From Clostridium sp. AF27-2AA (GTDB lineage: Bacteria > Bacillota > Clostridia > Lachnospirales > Lachnospiraceae): DNA of 64,000 bases. Made by a program: the position numbers and the translations under genes. Every line of letters starts with the position of its first letter. The first letter of the stretch is position 1. The DNA lies in the NCBI RefSeq assembly GCF_003478505.1, contig NZ_QUFI01000001.1:238147-302146 (forward strand), in the 5' to 3' direction. Of the stretch, positions 7,268 to 15,256 are shown piece by piece. The notes below the pieces were generated by a model. That model did no database searches. It was not told where the DNA came from and worked only from the letters and a program-made list of their open reading frames with translations.

Positions 7268-7618
7268 ATGTCAAGGAGCAGAGCAGGCAAGAAGATGAAA
7301 CACGGCAACAAGAATTACATGCAGCTTTCCAGGCTGATCTTTACGGATCCATACAAGGACTTGTCAATCAATGCGAAGTGGCTTTTTGTGGTACTCAATG
7401 AGCTAGAGCAGCGTTATACATCCGCGGAATCAGACTATTTCTTTCGGTCAAATGAAGAACTTGCGAATGATTGCGGTTTTAGTCTGACAGTGCTTAAAAG
7501 GGCAAAAGCGGAGCTGTTGAAAACTGATTTGATTGAGTCTTACAGGGATCATTTGATAAATGCAAAGACAGGAAAGCAAAGCGAAATAAGAGTAAATTAT
7601 TATCGTGTGAAAAAGTAG
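7268..7618 (+). CDS. replication initiator-like winged-helix protein
   Basis: A 116-residue DNA-binding protein resembling the N-terminal domain of plasmid RepA-type initiators and phage replisome organisers: MQLSRLIF, then LSINAKWLFVVLNELEQR, then a helix-turn-helix (NEELANDCGFSLTVLKRAKAEL), and a wing ending in RVNYYRVKK. Full initiators are usually longer, so this may be a stand-alone initiator domain or a truncated protein. ATG at 7268 lacks a clear ribosome site; ATG 7295 is an alternative. Tandem 25-bp repeats begin at its stop codon, consistent with an origin. Its place in the 4.2-9 kb insert suggests the insert once replicated by itself. Confidence 0.6.
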   Translation: MSRSRAGKKMKHGNKNYMQLSRLIFTDPYKDLSINAKWLFVVLNELEQRYTSAESDYFFRSNEELANDCGFSLTVLKRAKAELLKTDLIESYRDHLINAKTGKQSEIRVNYYRVKK

Positions 7619-7668
7619 GGCTATGGGTCATATTTGGGCCGTAGGGCTACGGGTCATATTTGGGCCGT
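7618..7668. repeat. tandem 25-bp repeat after initiator-like gene
   Basis: Two copies of a 25-base unit of form GGGCTAYGGGTCATATTTGG plus GCCGT, one base apart, differing at a single position. They begin in the stop codon of the initiator-like gene. Position and near-identity suggest iterons (origin) or operator sites. Confidence 0.7.
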
Positions 7669-7954
7669 TATATATAAGAATTAGATTTTAAAACTAAGAT
7701 TTTGTAAATAACAATTACAAAAAGAAAACTATCCCTAAAGGGATAGCAAAAGAAAAGTGCATTTTCTTTTGACTCCCTTTTTTGCTTCGCCCTGATTGTA
7801 AAACAGGCAATAGAAAGAATAAAAATTTATGCTTGACAATAATAAGCAAAATGTATATGATAATGGCAATTAATTTAATATCATTGTAGCGTGTGCGCAT
7901 ATGCGTACAGACCTGAAGCAAATAAACGTTTCAGAAGTGCAACCGAGCCAAGCA

Positions 7955-8016
7955 AAAGGCCCTGACGTTGTAGGATAGATAATATAAGTCTGTCTTACTT
8001 CGCCGGGGCTTTTTTA
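7955..8016 (+). terminator. possible terminator with long loop
   Basis: AAAAGGCCC...GGGGCTTTTTTA arms enclose about 40 bases that also contain a smaller stem. A 3' run of T follows. The 280 bases from here to the next gene hold no visible gene. Confidence 0.4.
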
Positions 8017-8315
8017 TTTGCCCGTAAATCAATTTTTGATGGCTAGGTGAGAAAATCCCCACAGGATAACACGAAATGGCAGGAAACGGCAAATATGGAC
8101 GTGAGAGAGGTATATAAACGACATGAGAGATAGAACGAGTAGAACAGAAAGAGAAAAACGGAGAAACGAACAGATCTGACATCTGGAGTATGTGCAGCGG
8201 ATCACCTGGAGCAGATCCGGAACGCATCGCCCCAGATTAGTCACCCGGAAAAGCCCCATTTTGAGAATGATGTGAAAGAGTATGACACTTAAACAGAAAG
8301 GAGGTATAAACCATT

Positions 8316-8954
8316 ATGGCATACAACAATAACAAAGACGATTATAAGGTTGATAATATTGTTATAGAGTTAGACACCGATGAAGATACAGAAGAAGCAG
8401 AGAAAGAGTATATAGCTAATATTACAGCTAAGATCATGACTATAACCAATGAGTTTATATCTCGTCATCCTAATATAGACTTATGTACTTCTCAAGGGTT
8501 AACAGAGTTATTAAAGGATATTAGGAGAAAGTATAAGGCTAATATTGATGATATTAAAGAATTAGGTATCTTATGGGATATATATACAGTTATATGTTGT
8601 ACTTGTAGGATTAAACCCACTTTAATGAGATATAGCGTTATGACTGGCATAGATAATACTACTATTACAAGCTGGATTAATGGCGAATATGCGGGGCGGG
8701 TAAGCTCTGGACACTCCCAAACGGCGAAAAAGTGGAAATCGGAATGTGAATCAAGTCTATACGATGAGGTTATCCAGACCGGGAACATCGGTTGTATGTT
8801 TGCCCTAAAAGCAAACTACGGATACCGGGATAACATCCAGATCATACAGAGCGATGGTCGCGACCTGCTGCCGGAATACAGCCGGGAAGAGATCGCAGCG
8901 CGGGCCAAGGTGGTTGACCTGCTGCCAGATTCGCCCGATGATTTGCCAGATTAA
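8316..8954 (+). CDS. small-terminase-like DNA-binding protein
   Basis: A 212-residue protein. The middle (residues about 85-135) has a helix-turn-helix-like segment (RYSVMTGIDNTTITSWING). It is followed by GNIGCMFALKANYGYRDN, a pattern shared with phage small-terminase subunits and with similar proteins carried by clostridial mobile elements. The N-terminus is acidic and helical. The large terminase lies 7.8 kb downstream rather than next to it. It may be the packaging recognition subunit of this phage or of the satellite-like insert. Strong GGAGG site 14 bases before the ATG. The first 350 bases are much richer in AT than the rest of the gene. Confidence 0.55.
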   Translation: MAYNNNKDDYKVDNIVIELDTDEDTEEAEKEYIANITAKIMTITNEFISRHPNIDLCTSQGLTELLKDIRRKYKANIDDIKELGILWDIYTVICCTCRIKPTLMRYSVMTGIDNTTITSWINGEYAGRVSSGHSQTAKKWKSECESSLYDEVIQTGNIGCMFALKANYGYRDNIQIIQSDGRDLLPEYSREEIAARAKVVDLLPDSPDDLPD

Positions 8955-9410
8955 GCCCCAGAGAGCCGCTGAAAACAAGCTATATTGTCAGACAATAGCG
9001 AGACCGTGCGCGAGACACAATTCAATACAATTCACAGCGAATTGCGTGAGGTCTGGAAAGTGGCTTATTTACTGGATTCTTGAGTGGTACAGTGCTTTTA
9101 ACTATTCGCAAAACGGTAATTTAACGAATAGTTGAATGGTTCCGGGTAATACATAGGTGATTTAAGATAAACAATTAAAACTATTATCAGACAGTTTTCC
9201 TCAGGCTCAGATGAGGATGGGGGAGGGGGTCTGGTGGTGAGATCTTCCGAGGCCAGTTAGCTCCTCAAACTTCCGAAAAATAAAAAAGACCTCCCTCAAT
9301 TACCATAAGACTTATATGTCCTGCCAGAAGAGGTAATATCCCTTATCAGATGGCAATAGACCTCTTCAAAAATTTTTTAAAAATAAAAAAGGCACTTCGG
9401 AGGCAAAGAA
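8955..9410 (+). other. non-coding region with G-rich tract, possible packaging site
   Basis: About 450 bases without a credible gene follow the small-terminase-like gene. Near 9217-9240 there is a polypurine tract with runs of 4 and 5 G followed by TCTGGTGGTGAGATC. G-rich tracts beside small-terminase genes are typical of cos/pac regions, so this is a candidate packaging site. Near 9105-9135 GAATAG/CTATTC elements form small inverted repeats. Confidence 0.35.
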
Positions 9411-9563
9411 ATGACTCATTGCGGAAGCTGTAGATTTTGTAAATTGGTCCAGGGCGAATGGACCTGCATCAATGAGGATAGTGAGAATTACGGCCTTGAG
9501 CTTGATTTCTTAGAGGGCTGTCAAGATGGCGAGAGGAAGGAACGGCACGATGAAAGAATGTGA
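9411..9563 (+). CDS. small Cys-rich zinc-binding peptide
   Basis: A 50-residue protein with MTHCGSCRFC at its N-terminus and a further Cys in EWTCIN and in LEGCQDG, a likely single zinc site. GGAGGCAAAGAA precedes the ATG. Its last 14 bases overlap the start of the DUF3310 gene, implying translational coupling. Small Cys-rich peptides are common in phage early regions; function unknown. Confidence 0.55.
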   Translation: MTHCGSCRFCKLVQGEWTCINEDSENYGLELDFLEGCQDGERKERHDERM

Positions 9564-9996
9564 AAAATGTCCTGCGGTCCGCAGATGTGATGGAAAATTA
9601 GTTTGCGGAAGTAGTAGCAGTGATAATTATGATCAGTACATTGAACAGATAGATAAGTGCGATGTGTACGGCTTTAACTGGCCTTATCGGTCCATTGATG
9701 ATGTAGATATTCCGTTTGCACCAGAGAAGTGTGGAATGGAGAAACCGGAAGATGATCCGGTAAACCATCCTACTCATTACACCAATCGGCAGCATGAATG
9801 TATTGACGAGATGATTGCCATATTCGGTAAAGAAGCTGTGATTCATTTCTGCATCTGCAACGCTTGGAAGTACCGTTATCGTGCGGACAGCAAGGGAAAG
9901 CATGATGAGGACATGAAAAAGGCTGACTGGTATATCAACAGGGCTATGGAACTGAAAAATGAGTTACATTATGACTGGATTGAGGAACGGAGGTAA
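9550..9996 (+). CDS. DUF3310 family phage protein
   Basis: A 148-residue protein. The N-terminal 65 residues hold four Cys (CEKCPAVRRC, then C at about 22 and 39) and look like a small zinc domain. The C-terminal part carries the DUF3310 signature DPVNHPTHYT near residue 75, followed by ECIDEMIAIFGKEAV and a C-terminal helical segment ending in DWYINRAMELKNEL. DUF3310 proteins are widespread in phages and are described as nucleotide kinase-like or of unknown function. The start at 9550 has GGAAGGA upstream. Confidence 0.75.
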   Translation: MKECEKCPAVRRCDGKLVCGSSSSDNYDQYIEQIDKCDVYGFNWPYRSIDDVDIPFAPEKCGMEKPEDDPVNHPTHYTNRQHECIDEMIAIFGKEAVIHFCICNAWKYRYRADSKGKHDEDMKKADWYINRAMELKNELHYDWIEERR

Positions 9997-9998
9997 TT

Positions 9999-10640
9999 AT
10001 GATATTCATTGAGAAAACAGAGGTTGGCGGATGGGAAGCCGCCATCAGAGGCATGCGCAATCCGATGAACTCCTGGGATAAGAGTGATAGCCTTTTCTGG
10101 CCGGGCCATATGCAGATAGGCAAGGCGGATCTGGATCTTATGAAGCGTCTGGTTGCCTCAGGAACCGATCACTCCAAGTTCATGCGGTTTATCATTGTCA
10201 CGGCTGATATTACGGCTCCGCTGTACTGGTACAAGGAGTATGAAACTTACAAGGTTGGCACTGTGAGCAACAGCTGTTCCACAATGCATAAGATTCAGGC
10301 TAAAGAATTTACCATTGATGATTTCTCGCATGAACATCTTCTTTCAGATGAACCAATTCCTACACGCATTTATTCAGCAGAAGGCATGATGGAAGCTACT
10401 GTGGAAAATCTGAATATGTTCCGTAAGCTATATCTTGAAACAAAAGACAAGTGCTATTGGTGGCAGATGATCCAGCTCCTTCCTTCCAGCTACAACCAGA
10501 AGCGTACAGTCCTTTTGAACTATGCGGTGCTGCGGAATATGTACCATGCGAGGAAAAACCATAAGCTGGACGAATGGCATCAGTTTTGTGCTTGGATTGA
10601 AACCTTGCCATTTTCAGAACTGATTACGGTGGAGGTGTGA
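9999..10640 (+). CDS. conserved phage protein, possibly ThyX-related
   Basis: A 213-residue protein resembling uncharacterised Firmicutes phage proteins. Conserved-looking blocks are HSKFMRFIIV (about 58-67), APLYWYKEYETYKVGT (about 73-88), NSCSTMHK and LLPSSYNQKRTVLLNYAVL followed by MYHARKNHKLDEWHQFC. The combination of a KFMR-type block, an aromatic TYK block and a C-terminal Arg-rich motif recalls flavin-dependent thymidylate synthase (ThyX), but the ThyX signature RHRxxS is absent, so function is not assigned. It starts 2 bases after the DUF3310 stop. Confidence 0.55.
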   Translation: MIFIEKTEVGGWEAAIRGMRNPMNSWDKSDSLFWPGHMQIGKADLDLMKRLVASGTDHSKFMRFIIVTADITAPLYWYKEYETYKVGTVSNSCSTMHKIQAKEFTIDDFSHEHLLSDEPIPTRIYSAEGMMEATVENLNMFRKLYLETKDKCYWWQMIQLLPSSYNQKRTVLLNYAVLRNMYHARKNHKLDEWHQFCAWIETLPFSELITVEV

Positions 10641-10641
10641 T

Positions 10642-10803
10642 ATGCAGATTTTGAAAGGTGTAGCATATACGCTGAATGCAATCTTCGTGATTGCAGTAGC
10701 GGTGAGTTCCAGTGCTGAAAAGGATATGGCATCGAAAGTAGTAGCCAGTTTCGTGGCGGCTTTGCTGATTTTCAACACAGCACTGATTGCGATAGGAGTG
10801 TGA
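10642..10803 (+). CDS. small two-helix membrane protein
   Basis: A 53-residue protein with hydrophobic helices at about residues 4-21 and 31-51 separated by a short charged turn (SSSAEKDMASK). GGAGGTG lies just before the ATG. It starts 1 base after the previous gene. Unknown function; it may be a membrane partner of neighbouring proteins. Confidence 0.55.
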   Translation: MQILKGVAYTLNAIFVIAVAVSSSAEKDMASKVVASFVAALLIFNTALIAIGV

Positions 10804-10807
10804 TTCA

Positions 10808-11026
10808 ATGAAGTTTCTGATTGTTCGTATGCGAAAGAATGGTATGTGTCGTTGCTGGAGCAATGGAGATCCGGTTGAGCGAACCACAATGGCTGGCGTA
10901 GCATTCAGTGATGGAATTGACCTCATGGCTCGGAAGGGCAAAAAGACATGGACAGAAGCGTTTCAGGAATTTAATGAGCGCATTATGGGGTTACCGAAAA
11001 CAGACAAGAGGGGTGTCAGTAAATGA
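10808..11026 (+). CDS. hypothetical phage protein
   Basis: A 72-residue basic protein with CRCWSNGD near its N-terminus and a helical C-terminus (TWTEAFQEFNERIMGL). No known domain. It begins 4 bases after the preceding stop, and its end overlaps the LemA gene by 4 bases (ATGA), so it belongs to the same operon. Confidence 0.5.
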   Translation: MKFLIVRMRKNGMCRCWSNGDPVERTTMAGVAFSDGIDLMARKGKKTWTEAFQEFNERIMGLPKTDKRGVSK

Positions 11027-11565
11027 AAAAGTGGAAGTTGGTTCTACTGATCACGGCGGCAGTGGTATTTGTCGGAGCAGCAGGCGTGTACGGAGTGCAG
11101 AGTAGCCAGAATAAGGCAATCGCACTTGAACAGGCGGTTGAAATGGCAGAATCTGACATTCATGTGCAGGAGAAGCGGCGAATCGACCTGCTTCCGAATC
11201 TGGTGGATGCGGTTAAGCAATATGATAAGCATGAGGCAGAGGTTCTACAGGCAATCGTAGACGGTCGCGGCGGCGCAGCTGGAATCGAAAATGTGTCCAC
11301 GGCCATTTCGGTGGTAGCAGAAGCCTATCCAGAGCTTAAGAGTAACGAGAACTACAGACAGTACATGACAGATCTGGCAACGACTGAAAATCTGATCGCA
11401 CAATACCGGTCCAACTACAATAAGCAGGTCGGAGTATATAGGCGATATGTAAAAGGTTTTCCGGCCAGAATCTTCCTGGATTGGACTGGTTACGAGCGAA
11501 TGGAATACGAGCTGCTTGACTATGATGCGCCTGTAGATTCTCCGACAAATTTGTTTGGAGATTGA
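11023..11565 (+). CDS. lemA-like: LemA family membrane-anchored protein
   Basis: A 180-residue protein of the LemA family. One N-terminal membrane helix (about residues 5-24) is followed by a helical bundle with the family hallmark RIDLLPNLVDAVKQYDKHE (about 54-72), then ENVSTAISVV, and NENYRQYMTDLATTENLIAQYRSNYNK near residue 110. LemA proteins are host-type membrane proteins linked to envelope stress; a phage copy is unusual. It sits between a small hypothetical gene and a second membrane protein that starts 5 bases after its stop, so they may form a membrane complex. The usual C-terminal FP...F motif is present in altered form (KGFPARIF). Confidence 0.8.
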   Translation: MKKWKLVLLITAAVVFVGAAGVYGVQSSQNKAIALEQAVEMAESDIHVQEKRRIDLLPNLVDAVKQYDKHEAEVLQAIVDGRGGAAGIENVSTAISVVAEAYPELKSNENYRQYMTDLATTENLIAQYRSNYNKQVGVYRRYVKGFPARIFLDWTGYERMEYELLDYDAPVDSPTNLFGD

Positions 11566-11570
11566 TTGAT

Positions 11571-12287
11571 ATGGAGATAACAAAACGAGAGATCCTAGCC
11601 AGCATCACAATCATTGCGGTTATGCTGATTTTGGGATTTGTAATTGCTGGTCGGATTGATGCTCACCAGATTCAAAAGAATTCTGAGTATTATAAGGCTG
11701 TCCAGATTACGGATTCTGAGCAATTTCGATATGGAATGGATACTTCGGTTGGCAATGCTTTTGTTTATGGCACTTTGGAAGCAGTGGATCCAGTAACATA
11801 TCCGGAAATTGGCGGTCAGTACCTGTATGTGGAAAAAGTTGAGGAACATTACAACAAGCACACAAGGTCGGTTACGGAAAAAGACAGCAACGGTCATGAA
11901 TATACTCGCATAGAAGAGTATTGGACTTGGGACTATGCGGGGGATGAGAGCATTCACGCTCAGAAAATCAAATTCCTTGATATAGAAATGGATTACAGAA
12001 AAATCCAAATGCCAACGAGCAGGTACATAGATACGATCTATAAATCAGGGTACGTCCGGTTTGATTATTATGGAGTTCCAACAGAAAATACAGGAACCGT
12101 ATATACAGATTTGCGAGATGGAACTCTTTCCGATGATTCAAGTTTTTTTGCTGATACCGATATTGAATCGGCAGTGAAAAGCATGACAACATCCTGGACA
12201 TGGTTGTTTTGGGGGGTATGGATACTGTTAACTGGTGCCGCGACGTTCGGATTTTACTATCTGGACAATGACTGGCTGAACAAATGA
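11571..12287 (+). CDS. membrane protein with extracytoplasmic domain
   Basis: A 238-residue protein with an N-terminal helix (about 8-27) and a C-terminal helix (about 208-228) enclosing a roughly 175-residue polar domain. That domain is rich in Tyr, Glu and Thr and contains YVEKVEEHYNKHTR and EEYWTWDYAGDE. The topology and the VTEKDSNGHEYTRIEEYW segment recall TMEM43-like or LemA-associated membrane proteins, an inference only. It directly follows the LemA gene. ATG 11571 is preferred over the TTG 9 bases upstream because GGAGATTG is then well placed. Confidence 0.6.
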   Translation: MEITKREILASITIIAVMLILGFVIAGRIDAHQIQKNSEYYKAVQITDSEQFRYGMDTSVGNAFVYGTLEAVDPVTYPEIGGQYLYVEKVEEHYNKHTRSVTEKDSNGHEYTRIEEYWTWDYAGDESIHAQKIKFLDIEMDYRKIQMPTSRYIDTIYKSGYVRFDYYGVPTENTGTVYTDLRDGTLSDDSSFFADTDIESAVKSMTTSWTWLFWGVWILLTGAATFGFYYLDNDWLNK

Positions 12288-12295
12288 GGTAAAGA

Positions 12296-12448
12296 ATGAT
12301 TTTTACTTATTTCGGAATTATCCTGTTCCTTTCAGTGGAATGGGTTAAATTCATAGCTGACAGCCCGGTGAAAAGGGCAGAAAGGTCGTATAGATCTGGT
12401 AAGTGCGGGATTCCTTATCAGTGTTTACGATCGAGGCATCCAGAGTAG
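12296..12448 (+). CDS. small hypothetical protein
   Basis: A 50-residue reading frame with a hydrophobic N-terminus (MIFTYFGIILFLSVEW) and a basic tail. GAGGTAAAG precedes the ATG and the gap to the previous gene is 8 bases, which supports translation. The last third may be random extension. No family recognised. It lies directly before the tRNA array. Confidence 0.4.
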   Translation: MIFTYFGIILFLSVEWVKFIADSPVKRAERSYRSGKCGIPYQCLRSRHPE

Positions 12449-12616
12449 CGACAGCCTGGATGCGGAACTGTATTTGCGGTATTGAACGAATCCTGACGAG
12501 CAATGCAGGAAAGCATTGTGGGCCAATGGCAACGTGTTCATGCGGTAAGTTGCTGAGAGGGCCGCGCTATCTGAATGAAAATGTGAATATATGAACGATA
12601 CGGCCGGCAGGCCGGA

Positions 12617-12674
12617 AGATGGATAGCTCAGTGGTAGAGTATTACGGTCGTGGGTTCGATCCCCACTCCATCTT
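12617..12674 (+). tRNA. tRNA-like gene lacking an anticodon arm
   Basis: Acceptor AGATGGA pairs with TCCATCT. The D-arm TAGCTCAGTGGTAGAG is intact and the T-arm GTGGGTTCGATCCCCAC is perfect. Only ten bases (TATTACGGTC) separate the D- and T-arms, so the whole anticodon stem-loop is missing from an otherwise excellent 58-base tRNA. It cannot decode. It is either a deletion pseudogene or a tRNA mimic kept for its acceptor/T half. Confidence 0.6.
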
Positions 12675-12924
12675 TCCCGCACAGGCGCATATAACTGTGC
12701 GGCGCAATCTTATTTTTGTGTACCCCATGTGAACACCTCATAGCCAACAGGCTGTTAAGGCGGCTTACGACCGCCGTGAGGTTTGGCCCAACTACTGCTT
12801 GAGGGCTCATCCGAAATAAAAGAGCGGCGTGTAGATTGGCGGTAAAACGATATGAACCTTAAAAACCGCATAGTGCAGGGCATAGCACGAACAAATATAT
12901 TGCTAACCGGCTGATGCCGGTTGA

Positions 12925-13008
12925 AGCGGGTTAGCTCATTGGGAAGAGCGGTCAGAAGCGCGCGATAATACAGCTGACAGGCGAATGGTTCGATTCCATT
13001 ACCCGTTA
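12925..13008 (+). tRNA. tRNA-like gene with enlarged anticodon loop
   Basis: Acceptor AGCGGGT/ACCCGTT (one G-T pair), D-arm GCTCATTGGGAAGAGC and T-arm GAATGGTTCGATTCCATT are all good. The anticodon stem GTCAG/CTGAC at 12951-12955 and 12974-12978 is perfect, but the loop between is 18 bases instead of 7. No isotype can be assigned. An 11-base insertion, or an unremoved intron-like segment, are the options. Confidence 0.55.
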
Positions 13009-13070
13009 TTTAACTGTTCGGCAATTTCGAATGGTTGAACTTGTAAGGTTTCCTTACAGGTTGATAAGAA

Positions 13071-13143
13071 TGGCATATAGTCCAGCAGGTAGAACGCATG
13101 ACTGTTAATCATGATGTCGCCGGTTCGAGTCCGGCTATGCCAG
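13071..13143 (+). tRNA. tRNA-Asn (GTT)
   Basis: Complete cloverleaf. Acceptor TGGCATA/TATGCCA, anticodon stem CATGA/TCATG with loop CTGTTAA (anticodon GTT) and T-arm GCCGGTTCGAGTCCGGC. No encoded CCA. Confidence 0.9.
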
Positions 13144-13191
13144 TTCAAACATGATTATCTCGGTGCAGAAAGGTTTTTCAGCCTTGCCGAG

Positions 13192-13383
13192 ATGCACAGT
13201 AATGAGATAGATAAATTCGGGATACTGGATTTATTGATTCTTTCATCAGCGGGTGATCCTGGTGGGAAGATGGAAACCATCAACAACGCTGTGCAGTGTA
13301 TCATCATAGAGAAACCAAAAGCAGAATCCTTGTGGTCAGCGTACAATAGACGCCTGCGGTGTAGGAATAATCCATTGATGTGA
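13192..13383 (+). CDS. doubtful ORF between tRNA genes
   Basis: A 63-codon frame in the tRNA array starting at an internal ATG; the frame also continues upstream into the tRNA-Asn gene. The central part (DKFGILDLLILSSAGDPGG) looks protein-like, while the end is Arg-rich. No ribosome site is seen. It may be a decayed gene. Confidence 0.25.
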   Translation: MHSNEIDKFGILDLLILSSAGDPGGKMETINNAVQCIIIEKPKAESLWSAYNRRLRCRNNPLM

Positions 13384-13389
13384 GTGGTG

Positions 13390-13700
13390 TGAGAGACTAC
13401 GGACTAAATGGAAATCTCAATAAGCTGATTTGCCTTGAACTGGAGAAATCTGGGTATAACACAAGAAATTTGTTAAAGTAGCGGTATGGCAGAATTGAAA
13501 ATTTTGATCGAAAGTATAAGAGAAACTATCGAAAAACATTTAATCTGAAAGAACCGTGAAATTTACAGGTGAAATCCTGTATGTGCTTTGACCGCGGTAA
13601 GAAGCCAAGGGTCGCTCCCAAAAGCTCAGACTTATCGTCACATTGGCTGAATATGGTTGCATCTATGGTGGATAAGGGGAAGCCCTAATCATGTTTGTAT
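13390..13700 (+). other. tRNA-array spacer without clear gene
   Basis: About 310 bases between the doubtful frame and tRNA-Ser. A T-arm-like ACAGGTGAAATCCTGT lies at 13568-13583 without a matching acceptor, which may be another degenerate tRNA. Nothing else recognised. Confidence 0.35.
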
Positions 13701-13702
13701 AA

Positions 13703-13787
13703 GCAGTGGTCCCATAATGGTATTGGAGCAGATTGCTAATCTGTCAGTCGTTAATTCGGCTTACGGGTTCAAATCCCGTCCACTGCG
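13703..13787 (+). tRNA. tRNA-Ser (GCT)
   Basis: Acceptor GCAGTGG/CCACTGC. Anticodon stem-loop CAGATTGCTAATCTG with anticodon GCT, a long variable arm typical of class II tRNAs, and T-arm ACGGGTTCAAATCCCGT. Confidence 0.9.
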
Positions 13788-13791
13788 TTTT

Positions 13792-13874
13792 GCCATGAGT
13801 CCGGTAGGTCGAGGAGGCGGTCTTGAAAACTTGCTGACCGTAATGGTTCTGGGGTTCGAATCCCTATCATGGCG
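13792..13874 (+). tRNA. tRNA-Ser (TGA), imperfect anticodon stem
   Basis: Acceptor GCCATGA/TCATGGC and T-loop GGTTCGAATCC are good, a long variable arm is present, and the anticodon loop CTTGAAA gives TGA as in normal Ser tRNAs. The anticodon stem GCGGT/ACTTG pairs only over its inner three positions, so function is uncertain. It starts 5 bases after tRNA-Ser (GCT). Confidence 0.75.
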
Positions 13875-14024
13875 TGTTGTTGGGTCGCTCCCAACTGATT
13901 TGAGCGTAGCGAAACACCTCAAAGAGAATGACAATGCCGGTATTTGGAGCAATGTATGTAGCAAGCGGTTATGCTAGCGGCTGTTTGCGACAATCGCACG
14001 TTGTTCTAAAGCCGGAATCGCTAA

Positions 14025-14098
14025 GGACCGTTAACTCAGTTGGTTAGAGAACCCGGCTCATAACCGGGCGGCCCAGGGTTCGAGTCCCTGACGGTCCA
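14025..14098 (+). tRNA. tRNA with CAT anticodon (Met-elongator or Ile2)
   Basis: Acceptor GGACCGT/ACGGTCC. Anticodon stem CCCGG/CCGGG with loop CTCATAA, and T-arm CAGGGTTCGAGTCCCTG. The CAT anticodon may be read as Met or, if lysidinylated, Ile. Confidence 0.9.
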
Positions 14099-14156
14099 TT
14101 ACTTCCGCATTGCCCGCGGAAGAGTGTAAAGCGAGCAGGATGAGTGTAAGACCCAC

Positions 14157-14222
14157 AGGGCGATTCATGAGCGGCTGCCTTGTAAGCAGTGGAGCGTGCG
14201 TTGGGCAATAACGACACGCCCT
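14157..14222 (+). tRNA. degenerate tRNA-Thr (TGT)-like sequence
   Basis: AGGGCG/CGCCCT can form an acceptor-like stem and CTGCCTTGTAAGCAG a proper anticodon stem-loop with TGT. The D-arm is short and the T-arm lacks TTCRA (CGTTGGGCAATAACG instead). Probably a decayed copy beside the intact Thr tRNA. Confidence 0.35.
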
Positions 14223-14228
14223 TTACAT

Positions 14229-14301
<73 letters not shown>

Positions 14302-14324
14302 TTTAATGAAATGGAGGTGTAGGA

Positions 14325-14591
14325 ATGGTTGATATGGATAAGGTCCGCAAGTGGCCCCGGGAACATTTGGAGAAACGGTTCCACGAATTAGATGCTCATA
14401 TTGACGAGTTGGAAAGCAAGGTCAATGATCTGGAGGAGATGAAGAGTTGTCTGGAAGCTGAACGAGATGGATGCTCTCAGGACTGTAAAAGAACATATAA
14501 GCTTCTTACTAAGGAGCGGAATATAAATGCTGAGCTTACAAGCACAGTTCTGGTCCTGAGCCAGTTGCTGACGGAAGCGCGCCGTATCTGA
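14325..14591 (+). CDS. coiled-coil hypothetical protein
   Basis: An 88-residue protein. Residues about 20-50 form a likely coiled coil (LDAHIDELESKVNDLEEMK), with Cys at about residues 43, 52 and 56. GGAGGTGTAGG lies directly before the ATG. It sits between tRNA-Thr and tRNA-Gln. Phage proteins of this type are common and uncharacterised. Confidence 0.55.
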   Translation: MVDMDKVRKWPREHLEKRFHELDAHIDELESKVNDLEEMKSCLEAERDGCSQDCKRTYKLLTKERNINAELTSTVLVLSQLLTEARRI

Positions 14592-14604
14592 GGGTATGGC
14601 ATGA

Positions 14605-14676
14605 TGGGCTATTGCCAAGCGGTAAGGCACAGGATTTTGACTCCTGGATGCGCCGGTTCGAATCCGACTGGCCCAG
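14605..14676 (+). tRNA. tRNA-Gln (TTG)
   Basis: Acceptor TGGGCTA/TGGCCCA. Anticodon stem CAGGA/TCCTG with loop TTTTGAC (anticodon TTG), and T-loop CGGTTCGAATCCG. Confidence 0.9.
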
Positions 14677-14748
14677 TTGCACGTTGATAATTGAATATTG
14701 ATGGTTGGAGTGGTATAATTCCCCTATCACGTAAGATTGGGGAAAACA

Positions 14749-15192
14749 ATGGATAAATTAGTTGAATTTTTAACAGCAAGAATATTTTATACGGTTGCGA
14801 TAATAGGTGGTTTATTATTTCCGGGACTGATATTTGTGTTTGTTTGGGATAGGGATTTCTTTTCTAGTATATCATTTTTGTTGTTACTTGTGTTTTCAAC
14901 TGCGGTTTCATTCATGGTATATATTGCGAACGTTTTATTTATGAGTTATGTGATGATGTTTGAGGACAAAATGAATAGTGAAAAAGAACCATCGGATATC
15001 CATGATCTATTAGGAATTCCGCTTATATTTTCGGTTATTGAAATGTCGGTAGCAATGATTGCTAAATTGTATAACAAAAATATTTCAATATTTATATGTG
15101 TAATCATTTTATTAATCGCATTGATTAGTTTTACCATTTCTAAATGTATATATTTAAAAGTGAAATCAGGCATGAACAATCGAAAAAAATAA
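14749..15192 (+). CDS. multi-pass hypothetical membrane protein
   Basis: A 147-residue protein with about four hydrophobic helices (near residues 12-33, 40-66, 82-104 and 112-132) and a Lys/Arg-rich C-terminus. The AT-rich codon use and the gene's own terminator directly downstream set it apart from its neighbours and suggest a separately acquired lysogenic-conversion gene. A membrane effector or exclusion role is possible but not supported by any motif. ATG 14749 is preferred to a TTG 12 bases upstream. Confidence 0.55.
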   Translation: MDKLVEFLTARIFYTVAIIGGLLFPGLIFVFVWDRDFFSSISFLLLLVFSTAVSFMVYIANVLFMSYVMMFEDKMNSEKEPSDIHDLLGIPLIFSVIEMSVAMIAKLYNKNISIFICVIILLIALISFTISKCIYLKVKSGMNNRKK

Positions 15193-15200
15193 CATATTTT

Positions 15201-15235
15201 ACCAACCATCAATATTTGGTGGTTGGTATTTTTTT
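15201..15235 (+). terminator. intrinsic terminator
   Basis: ACCAACCA / TGGTTGGT stem with an AT-rich loop, followed by a run of seven T. Directly after the membrane-protein gene. Confidence 0.85.
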
Positions 15236-15256
15236 GTCCGAAAAGAGGTGAATTTG

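Noticed and set aside
12403-12594. A 63-codon frame before the tRNA array
   Set aside because: No ribosome site, Cys/Arg-rich random-looking text, overlaps the better supported short gene at 12296.
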